Below the pieces are notes generated by a model that saw only the letters and a list, made by a program, of their open reading frames with translations, had not been told where the DNA came from and did not search any database. The translations under genes and the position numbers were made by a program. Of a stretch of 64,000 nucleotides of DNA, positions 12,397 through 21,640 are shown in pieces (the first letter of the stretch is position 1; each line of letters starts with the position of its first letter). The stretch covers positions 1,860,001-1,924,000 of the forward strand of contig JAEBUN010000003.1 of NCBI GenBank assembly GCA_023014365.1, read 5' to 3'. The DNA is from Lepiota brunneoincarnata (lineage: Eukaryota; Basidiomycota; Agaricomycetes; Agaricales; Agaricaceae).

Positions 12397-13437
12397 ATGA
12401 ACAACTCTACACAACACCCGTTCTATTTCTCCTATCAACCTCGTCTCGTCGACGCCGTTCCGGACCACATCCTCACCCTTGCAACGCCCATCATCGCGTA
12501 CTGGTCTCTTTCCCTCTTCTTTCATCTTCTCGATGTCTCAGGATGGAAGTGGCTTGAAAAGTATAGAATACACGAGAGCGAGGAAGTCAAGAATCGTAAC
12601 CTCGTTGGGCGTTCACAAGTCGTGATGGCAGTTCTATTTCAGCAGGTCATCCAGACGCTCCTCGGGCTCGTGTGGCTTGAGGAGGAAGTTCCAGGGAGCA
12701 GCAGGAGCGCTATGGCTGGAGTCGCGAACGACCTACAAAATTGGGAGAGACTTGTGGAGCCCGTGGCTAAGGTGCTCCTCGGCAAACGAGAAGCGGAACA
12801 AATTGTAGCCAGCGTTGGGTACTTTGTGTACTGGTGGGGAGTGCCCAGTTTCCAACTCCTTGCTGCGATGTGTGTTACGCTCCTCTTCGCTTCCAAACTG
12901 TGATTGTGATAGCTCACTTGTGGAACAGGTTCTTCATTGACACATGGCAATACTTTCTTCACAGATTCATGCACGTAAACAAATTTCTTTACAAGTCTTT
13001 CCACTCGTGGCACCATCGGCTCTATGTGCCATACGCCTTTGGGTCGTTGTATAACCACCCCGTGGAAGGATTTCTACTTGATACACTCGGTGCGGCATTG
13101 GCAGAGTGGGTGACGGGCATGACGACGCGCCAAGCAATGGTGCTGTTCTGCTTCTCGACTCTCAAGACCGTCGACGACCATTGTGGATATAATCTACCAT
13201 TTGACCCATTGCAGATGCTCTCTGGGAATAATGCAGATTACCACGATATTCACCACCAGGCGAGCTTACCCCGTGTGCTGCGGATGTGTTGCTGACGTTT
13301 TGTTGTTGCAGATTGTCGGCATTAAGTCTAATTTTGCACAGCCCTTCTTTGTACACTGGGACGTACTACTTGGGACGAGGATGACGAGAGACGGCCTAGA
13401 AAGACGCAAAAAACAAACCCCAGACAAGACCGAGTAA
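12397..13437 (+). CDS. SUR2: Sphinganine C4-monooxygenase (fatty acid hydroxylase superfamily)
   Basis: An ER di-iron enzyme that hydroxylates dihydrosphingosine at C4 to give phytosphingosine, the backbone of fungal ceramides. Start MNNSTQHPFYFSYQPRLVDA at 12397. Membrane segments lie near 12470-12540 and 12620-12670. The histidine boxes of the sterol desaturase/hydroxylase family are all present: HRFMH (about 12962), HSWHH (about 13002) and HDIHH (about 13244). The sequence between them (YVPYAFGSLYNHPVEGFLLDTLGA, two stretches) is typical of SUR2. Intron 12870-12928 is a normal GT-AG intron. The second intron, 13260-13311, directly after the last His box, has a GC donor. The end, QPFFVHWDVLLGTRM plus a charged tail, stops at 13435-13437. 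Length of about 310 residues fits the family. Confidence 0.92.
13260..13311 (+). other. GC-AG intron in SUR2
   Basis: The exon ends CAC CAC CAG, the intron starts GCGAGC and ends TTGCAG before ATT GTC GGC. This 52-nt junction joins HDIHHQ to IVGIKSNFAQPF in frame; the next GT downstream would leave an intron of only 38 nt. Confidence 0.7.
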
Positions 13438-14039
13438 AGCCCCCAGACACTTACATTCGCAAACAAGCATCCTGCCCCACGACTCAGCCTCTCTCGACAT
13501 ATGTGCATATTATATTCGTCTTGATGCCTGGGGCGGTTCGCGTACATAAATAACTCCCCATGAATCACTAACGTGCCAGACAGAACGGTCATTGAACCAC
13601 TCCTCTCCTTCCACTTGTTTAATAATGCTCCTATTGGATGTAAATGACGCTTGCGAAGACTAATCGTATAATACACCCAAGGAACTAGAACCGTGCCTTG
13701 CCCTCCACCTGTTGTGGCCGCACTTTCAGTACGTATGTGGAAGAGAGTTCCAGGGGTTTCTAAACATATCAGAACACATACTCCTTCCTAATAAACTGGG
13801 AAATTTGCATGTGCATAGGGCCTTGTTTGTGTATACGTTTCAGGAGGATCAAGAAGTTACCTGACGCGTCGGATATGAATGGCATGACCATTGACTGAGC
13901 CTGAGTGCAGCTTACTTCTGATCCGTTCCTTTCGACTCCGCTATGGACTTGGTACGGTCCAGATATGACGGTTGTGGCACAGATAATTTCACAATTTTTT
14001 TTCAATGGTACAAAATACGAGAGCCGTAGATTAGCTGTA
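13438..14039. other. Convergent 3' intergenic region
   Basis: About 600 bp between the stop of SUR2 (plus) and the stop of MAK16 (minus). It should hold both 3' UTRs. No coding signal supported by similarity was seen. Confidence 0.5.
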
Positions 14040-15426
14040 TTACCAGTTGGCCAGGATGGATTTTGTGAGTGGCACGCTTTCCTCCATTTCGTGTTCGTAC
14101 TCGACTTCCACGTGGGGTCCTCCTGTGTTTTTTTTTTTGGTTGTTTCAGGTGAGTGTGAAGGCTGCTTAGTGGGGCTGGAGTGGTTCTATACGCACTCTT
14201 CGTTTTCTTTTCTGGTCTATTGCGTGGTGCGGAATTTTGCGGGGCCTTGCGCTTCCCGAGTGTTTTCTTCTTAGACGATGGTGTAGATGACGCGTGTTCT
14301 TCTTCCTCTGAGTCTTCGGAAAACTGCTTCGAACCTTCGTCCTGGACAGGAGGGTACACTTTAGCCGCAGGCAAACGGCCAGAAGGAAAAGAAAACCGAG
14401 GAACCCACAGCGTCTTCCAAATCACTCAAGCCATCCCCATCCTCGCTCTCATCCCCACTCAAATCACTAACAAACTCTCTATCTCCCCAACCTTCTTCTA
14501 GCTCCTCCTCCTCCTCCTCCTCCTCATCATCATCAGTCTCATCATCAACCATACCCAATCCATCCTCCACTTCCACCTCCCTTTCCTTCTCTTCATTTGC
14601 ACCCAGACGCTCACGATCCAGTATGGCCTGCCATACACTCTCGTTGACATTCAACGGAGCATCGCCATAAGCCTTTGACTTGAGGCGTTCAAGAAGTTCT
14701 TTTTCGATAGATCTTTCGAGGTGTGCTGCGGAGAGTGCTTTACGTTCTCGCGTCGCCTCTCGTCTTTCTAGTTTCTTCTTGATTCCGATGAGTTTGGGTC
14801 TATTATGTGCGTGAGTCAAGAAATTGCACATATATATGTGATATACGCACAGTTGCCGGAGCTTCAGACGTCGCATTTTGATGAGATATTGAGTGATTTT
14901 GGTCACGCGCTGCTTGCACTTGTGAATGAGAAAATTGGGCCAGTAAATAAGTTCCGCATCGATCTAACGACTCGGTCTTCATGAGCGACAAGAGGCAAAA
15001 GGGGGCAAAGAAAAAAAGAGAGAAAACGACACACTTGTTCTAGAGCCTTGGTGTAATTATTCGACAATTTAATACGTTCCCACATATGTGCTGGAGAGTG
15101 TGCTCTCTCGATAGTCTTGACATAAAGATACAATACGCCTATTTTCAATCCAGTATTGGCCGAGTCACTCTCCCAGTAATAACAACAACGCGCACCTTCT
15201 TTTTCACGGACGGTCGCATACCGCGAGTTAGCCAGGGGACACGCCTGGCGATTACAGAGCCCAGTCACATTATACTCGTTCCGACAAAAGTTTTGTGTCG
15301 TTGTCCTATTCCAACGAATCAACACACTCTCAAAACCGCACACACCGCGAAAGCAAACACTCACTTGACTTTGTACGAGCAAAATTGGTGGTTAATCACC
15401 GACCAAATGACATCGTCACTTTGCAT
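14040..15426 (-). CDS. MAK16: Ribosome biogenesis factor MAK16
   Basis: A nucleolar protein needed for 60S ribosomal subunit assembly. Reading leftward from ATG 15426 the protein begins [20 protein letters not shown]. After intron 15306-15364 come [20 protein letters not shown] and [17 protein letters not shown], then [19 protein letters not shown]. The middle holds the family blocks [33 protein letters not shown] and [14 protein letters not shown]. The acidic C-terminal part (Glu/Asp run near 14500-14540) is followed by a basic segment, and the final exon reads [19 protein letters not shown] and stops at 14040-14042. This matches the family order and end. The four conserved cysteines near the N-terminus are present. 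It diverges from the FMP32-type gene across 165 bp. Confidence 0.95.
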
Positions 15427-15591
15427 AGTGGAATCAACCACAAATCACAATTTTTCTTTAGCAAGGGGGGCCGGAATCTTATTTGTCCCAGATTGTCTCC
15501 ACGTGGCTGTGCCCATCCCCATTGCTGCCCCTCATGCTCACTATCTCAGCATCTCCAACAACTACAGTGTACGGTATATACACAACCCTTA
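15427..15591. promoter_or_regulatory. Short bidirectional promoter between MAK16 and FMP32-type gene
   Basis: Only 165 bp separate the two divergent start codons, so core promoters must overlap. The interval contains CACGTG (about 15503-15508), a possible bHLH site. No TATA box is obvious. Use as a shared promoter is inferred from layout. Confidence 0.5.
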
Positions 15592-16355
15592 ATGGCCTCT
15601 CTATTCCTCCGCCGCCCTCTCACGACCGTCATCCTCCACCGTCACCTCTCGAGACCGTCAATATTACCACCACCCACTCGCTCCTTATTTACCACCACCC
15701 GCCGCTACGACTTTCATTTCGACACACATCACTTTGTCCAACGCCTCGAGCGCGAAGGCCTCAAGCGCGAACAAGCAGAAGGCATCATGTCGGCCATGGC
15801 CGAAGTCATTGACGAGGCGATCCGGAACATGACAAGCAACATGGTCACCAAAGCCGAACAAGAAAAGGTTGGAGTTATACTCCTTCCTCCTCCTCCTTTC
15901 CCTCAGTTATTCCTAACAGCACCAATACACTCAACAAGTCGACTTTGCTCAGTCAAAGTCCGAGCTGCAACTCATGGCCAAGAATGACCTCGCAATGATC
16001 AAAGCAGAGAACGAGCGCCTCGTCAGCGAGATTGAGAAGCTCAAACAGCGCCTTCGTGAAGAGATCACACGTACCCAGGCCGGCGTCCGTCTTGATCTCA
16101 ATCTTGAAAAAGGTCGGATGCGTGAGGAGAGCAGTGGCCAAGAGCTCAAGATCAAGGAGGTCGACACCAGGATAGAGCAGGAGATTGCGAACCTCAAGAC
16201 TGCAATTCAGGCCTCCAAAGCGACAACACTACAGTACCTCGTTGGTTTCGGTGAGTCGAGATACACTGCGGTATGATTGATGACCCCAACTGACCATCCA
16301 CTAAGTCACCGGCTGTTCTGCACTTCTTATGGCATATCTCAGATTCCGTGTATAA
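15592..16355 (+). CDS. FMP32: Mitochondrial coiled-coil protein, FMP32/CCDC90 (DUF1640) family
   Basis: Starts MASLFLRRPLTTVILHRHLS at 15592, a basic, Ser/Thr/Leu-rich leader suited to mitochondrial import. The family region follows: YDFHFDTHHFVQRLEREGL, EGIMSAMAEVIDEAIRNM, and after an intron the coiled coil with SELQLMAKNDLAMIKAENE and the hallmark GVRLDLNLEKGRMREE. The C-terminus is a single membrane anchor after the last intron (TGCSALLMAYLRF), stop 16353-16355. Family members sit in the inner mitochondrial membrane; the yeast protein is linked to cytochrome oxidase assembly and the animal relatives to the calcium uniporter regulator MCUR1. The precise role here is unknown. Length of about 220 residues is normal. 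Confidence 0.88.
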
Positions 16356-16497
16356 TGTACAGTACTTTTCCAGAATAAGGTTAAATTTCAATTACACCTT
16401 TGTATAATTAAAAAAAAAAAAGGAGGGAACCTACGCAATATACAATAGAGCGGGACATAGAGCACGAGGTAAACAAAAAATGAAAATGAAAATGACT

Positions 16498-19400
16498 TTA
16501 GGACATTTGCAGCCCAATCACGAAATCTTGCCATGTCGTCTGCATGTTTGCTTCCGGCGATCCAGAAGACCTTCTTTGAGATCCTCCAGGTGGCGTCGGG
16601 TTGGAATCCAGTAGAGGCGCCGTCGAGTATCCGCTTCCGTTCATCACTCCGCTCCCATAATCGTATACTGGGAAATACTGCGGGAAAGAAGCCGTCTGCG
16701 ACGAGGAACCACCGCTACCCGAAGGACCCGCCATGGTAACATCACGTACAATACTTCCATTCTGCTGGTGAGGACCGGTGTGGCGCATACCCTGTTGAGG
16801 TTGCATCTGCTGCGGCTGCGCCATAAATGATGAGGGCTCCGTCTGATATGTCGGCGTATTGATCGTTGTCATCCCATATACTGATACGGGTGATATGTCA
16901 ATATCAGAGAATGTTCCTCCCCCCTGTTGGCCTTGTTGAGGACTCTGCACCGGGTTCCCCACGGGAGCGGGAGCATTAGTGGCGGAGTTACCAAATGACC
17001 GCAAATATTCGACTACACTCGGGTCCATGTGGTTCTGCATGGTGGGAGATAGCGGGAGAGGAACAATCGGGTTTTGTGAATTGGGGGATCGTTCAAGAAG
17101 TTGCGGAGATGATGGTTCGGCCTTTGCCACAAGTCGGGTTTTGCCTCCAAGTACTGCTAGCTCATCGTTATCGTTATCGGGCGTAGGAGGTTCAGAAGTT
17201 GAGATGTATCGACTAGGCGACGGGAGAGGTGGTTCCTCGCCTGAACTCTTCCAAACTATAGTGAGCTTTTTGCTGCAAGTGGAGCATGATTTTCTGAGGA
17301 CCAAGGTGAGCAACCGAACACCCGAATCAAGACAGTTTATATTTACCAAGACTTTGGTTGCCCGGAAACCAGGTGCCGCCTTGGAAAAGAGCTCACATGC
17401 TGAGTCCAGCTGAACGAGTGCTGAAGGCGCCAAGCTCATAGACGGACACCGCGTCACGATAGATCCCAGTACGATCTAGATAGTTTAATTCAGAACGGTG
17501 CATTTCTCGTGAGAAGAAATGGCACCTACGGCACAGGAGAACATATGCGTCCACAAGAACCACATTCTCTCGCTAGGGGCCTTGAGTTGAGTGTGCAAGT
17601 TTCTCATCAACGCGACAAGTGACCCTGCGCTACGATATGCGGCGATGACTGAGGTGCCATAAGGACTGCCAAGTGGGTCTTTAGGATGATCACTGATTGC
17701 CCTGGCGAAGAAACTTCTGTGGAGATACAACAAATCTAGGCCAAATCAGAGTGGGGCAGTGAAGAGAACGGGAAATGGACTTACTCATTTCGCGGATGGC
17801 GAGTACGATATGCCTTTGTAGAGTGAGCATGATAGTGTCAGGGTATCCGCCCGGTCGAGATTCTGAGCTTCCGAATCCAGCCACCTGGAGGATCGGAAGA
17901 ACGGGGAAGGCTCGCATCTTTCTGTCGAGCTGTAGGACCGTTGCATAAGTTGGCATCTTGGCACCGAATGCCTGGTCATGCAGTAAATTCATGCACTCTG
18001 ATGTGAACCGGTGTTTCCAGGAATGGACTAGCATCGAATTTGGTTACTCAGCCCATACGTTCAAAATTTAGAATCATACTCACAGGCTTGTTCATCGGAA
18101 GTATCGCCGAGGAATGGTTGTTTGCAGTCAATATGGGGAAGGGCAAATGAGGGTGGCCGGCCAAATGTTAAGCACTGCCATGAATCATATGTGAACAGCT
18201 CCCAGAATATTTCACGACGACGCTGCGTTTCAGCGGGGTCAACCTTCCAACGGCCGCTATCTCTGTCTATAGGGGAGCATCAGTTGTTGATAACAATGGC
18301 CGTGGGGCTTATAAACTGTCTTACGTAGTCCAATCTACGTGGATGTGGTAAGTGTGGGAGAAGCGCAAAGAACTGATATAGCTCACGCTTTGGCCAACTT
18401 TGACGGCAATGCCCATTATGGCCCACCTGGCTCCAGAGGCGGTTCCATGCCGATCTGCCAAAAACAGATAATAGGTCATGAGGCACTGGAAGTTGGCGAT
18501 ATGAGTCGATATTCCCAAAGCGATCACGGAGCACACACCAAAGCCTGTACGGCATGAATTGTCGGCTCATCAAAAATCGAGGTATGGAAAAGTGCGGCTC
18601 GGGCCAACTGATGATACTTCTCGGCCTCTAGATTGTATGCTGGAAGGGCTGTGTTCATCAATGAACCGATGGCGAGGACCATGAACATTAGAGCGAGCTT
18701 GTGAGCCAAAAGGGGTTCTTCGGAGAGCGGGGCGGCAGCGGTGTCATAGAACGTAGAGTAGACTTGGGTATCAAAGGTGTCCATAGATATGGGGTTATAC
18801 CTAATGACCGGGGGGGGTTGGTGAGTGTCGGCGAGATAGTAAGAATAGCACGCTTACATCCAAGCAGCATGAGTATAATAGATATTACGCAATTCGTAGG
18901 TCGTTGCGGTTGAAGGCAGATACCAGAGCAGGCTTTGCAAACTATTGCTATCCCCTTGGGCTAGAATTGAGATGGGGAACACAGAGGCCCTTTTGAGAAT
19001 TTCTGGAGGTAACAGCGACTGAATGTTGGTGAGGGCTTCATCTGGTTCCTCTTCTTGGTCTTCATTCTTGAGCGGACATCAGACATATGATCTGGAACCG
19101 ATCGGCAAGAAACTAGTGCGCTTACTTGAAGGAAATACTGTGTGTCATATTAGACTACGGGTTTATGGAACATGCGGGTTGAAATACCTACCCATGAGTT
19201 TGCTATATGACCGTAATATCTTGATTTGCCGGACAGATTGATGGACAGGGATCCAAAAGCATCTACAACATCGGGGTTACTCTCTTCATCCCTATTCGAA
19301 GCGGGGGTGGTGCCGTTTCGGAACGCAGGTGGTTCTCGTTGCAAAGGGGCCTTTATCTTGAGGAGATCCTCGGACAACAAGGGATGGGTTTCAGGCGACA

Positions 19401-19870
19401 GCTGTGAGTGTTCACTACGCAGTGCGTCCTCGAGTTCTCTTACACGGTGGGCGAGTTCCGTGATCTTCTCAGTGCAGCTCTTGGGTGGAGGCTAAAACAA
19501 ATCTAATACCTGTTCATATACTGAAGGTTGGTTTGCGCGCATATAGCTTACCGATTGCCTTGGCCCGTGGTCAGAGATCCCTACTGGGGTTGAGCAAGGG
19601 ATGTTTGCGAGCAAGATTCTGCAGGGTGGACATACATCTGGACAAATAGCGCCGCAGCCTCGTTTCACGCAAGAGCTGCAGGGGACCGCACGGTCGCATC
19701 GTAGTTTGAGCCTGGCAAATAGTGTGAGGAAAAAAGAAGAAGCGAAGCGAGGGACATCATGCATACCTACGACACTCAGCGCAGCTGAGCCGGGTTGCGC
19801 CTTTCCTGCGCTTCTTTACCAGACCATCGCCTGAAGGGTCGGGGCGGGAGTCATATGGCGAGGTGGACAT
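16498..19870 (-). CDS. Zn2Cys6 transcription factor with fungal-specific TF domain
   Basis: The gene reads leftward from ATG 19870 (MSTSPYDSRPDPSGDGLVKK). A basic stretch leads into the Zn2Cys6 cluster, split by an intron: LSCAECRR then LKLRCDRAVPCSSCVKRGCG, giving the six cysteines in the usual C-x2-C-x6-C-x5-C-x2-C-x6-8-C order. A linker and coiled coil follow (19390-19490, HRVRELEDALRSEHS). The long helical fungal-specific TF domain is spread over many short exons (about 18900-17500), with pieces such as HKLALMFMVLAIGSLMN and HGTASGARWAIMGIAV. The final exon (17457-16498) is Pro/Gln/Ser-rich and disordered, as in activation domains, and ends DFVIGLQMS. It should act in the nucleus. The regulated genes cannot be named; its neighbours are housekeeping genes, so there is no cluster context. 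Confidence 0.85.
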
Positions 19871-21640
19871 CTGTGCTTGGATGATGGGAGAGGGAGAAGA
19901 AGAGGACTTGCGTATCTGGATAACCCATGGAAGATTACCAGGTATCCTAAATTGACTGCCCTCTCCAATACACGGAGATGTCCGTAAACCGATTTACGCC
20001 CGGTCGCTCGCAGTGGCTGTGTCTCTCGCCCGCGCCCCTCCCCCACAACCTCCGTCGACATGCCTCCGTGTCTCCCGCTGTGTGATATGGGCTCGTATAT
20101 GAGGGCACTTGTCACAAAACACATAGGCACATACATGCTATGGACCTGCTCCTGTCCCAGCGTGAACACCATATTGTTGGGCCTTCCATCAATGTGCCCA
20201 TCAGCTCCCTCACACACCCTATCATCCAACTTCGGTAGTTCTCACTCCGCGACAGGTGGAGATAATTTATGGGAGGGGGCGGCTTCGACATCACTATTTA
20301 GACTAGGCGATTTGTGCTTTGTGTTTGAGCGTTATCGACCTGTTTCACTCGGCTGTAACTTGTTAGACCTTAATCAGGGTAACCTCATCAGCGCGACTTC
20401 CCCTTCCCTTGCCATCCACCCGAAAAAAATTCGAACACAGCACAACAGCCATCTTCGCAAGCCACGGGTTCGTTTTGATCCCGATACGCGAAATCGAGAA
20501 GGGAGCGTCGGCGACGAGCATGCCTCTATTCGTTTGTACGTGTGCTTTACAGCTCTTTTGAGAAGCTCCTGCTGCCTGCCGCTGCGCAAGGCGATCCAGT
20601 GTGATCCTCCTCACGTTCACAGTAACACGTCTTCTGATGATACAGCAGCACCATGAGGGGGACGCGAATATGGGGAACCGGGGTCAGTCACACCAGTCAA
20701 CCGGCCCATCATCACATTCTTTCCAAAAATTTCCCAAATCTGTCAAGCCCAAGTAGTCCGGGATTATTTTCGGGAGAGTGCAGTGATATCCAATCAGAAG
20801 GTCGAGGAAAGCCTGGTCGCTTGCACGACGACATCGTATCAGTTATTGCCTGTCAGAGAGCAGGTTAGCAGATTTTGTGAGCGACCATGTCGGTCATAAT
20901 GGGCACAGGGCAGGGCAACAATCATTGATTTATTTTTTATTTTGGCACTTTTGGCCGTGTGGGTGTGGACGGTTTTGGGGTGGGACAGCTCTATTTTCAC
21001 ACTTCTTCCCAGTGCCTCATGATTGATTTTCATCTGGGTAGGTCATGGTGGCTGATTTTCGTTCTTGGAAGAGTGTCACTGAGAGCAGCTTCGGGCCCTG
21101 CGCCGGATTCTCGTGCTCCAAATGTGTTAACACGTTTTCGACCTTCTAGCCCCGCTGTAGGAAAGATGTTCGGTCCTGAAGCATCCGGGGTGACCGTATC
21201 GTTTCTCTCGTTTCTGCTCACGACACGTGCAGGGTTTGTATTCTATAGCCTAGCAGTCTATTTCCGACAGCTGTTCGGAGGTGGGGACTGAATAAAACAT
21301 TTGTCGTCAGTGCAGATTCCATCGACAGCTTGCCCTCTGACATCATGAGATTGTATCTCTTGTTACTGATGGTACTAATAGTTGAAAGGGCTCGAGGCAC
21401 ACACTCTCGCCTTTGTTTCCTCGACTGCGTTCGGTATCTGGTTGGGTTTCTCCCAGATTGGCCATGGCGGCGTAAGCAACGTTGTCGTCGGTGAGGTGCT
21501 CATCGCTGGCCCTGTAAGTATAATTTAGGAATGGTGTGATGGGTTGCTCCCACGGTGGACAAAGCTCTGATGGTTGGCAAAGTCAGTATTGGTTGTACTC
21601 ATGATCAGTACCTCTGTACTTGTATCCTGATACCCTCTGT
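19871..21640. other. 1.8-kb intergenic region, divergent genes
   Basis: This lies between the start of the Zn2Cys6 gene (minus) and the start of the CCCH/Smr gene (plus). Open frames exist (20959-21291, and a stretch near 21385-21515 reading HTLAFVSSTAFGIWLG) but I recognise no family, and they do not join into one clear gene. A small spliced lineage-specific gene on the plus strand at 21100-21515 is possible but weak. The rest looks like upstream regulatory DNA. Confidence 0.4.

Noticed and set aside
13769..14425. 218-codon minus-strand frame as a separate gene
   Set aside because: Its first part is a MAK16 exon and the rest reads through the last MAK16 intron and the 3' UTR; the real end, [15 protein letters not shown], is in another frame.
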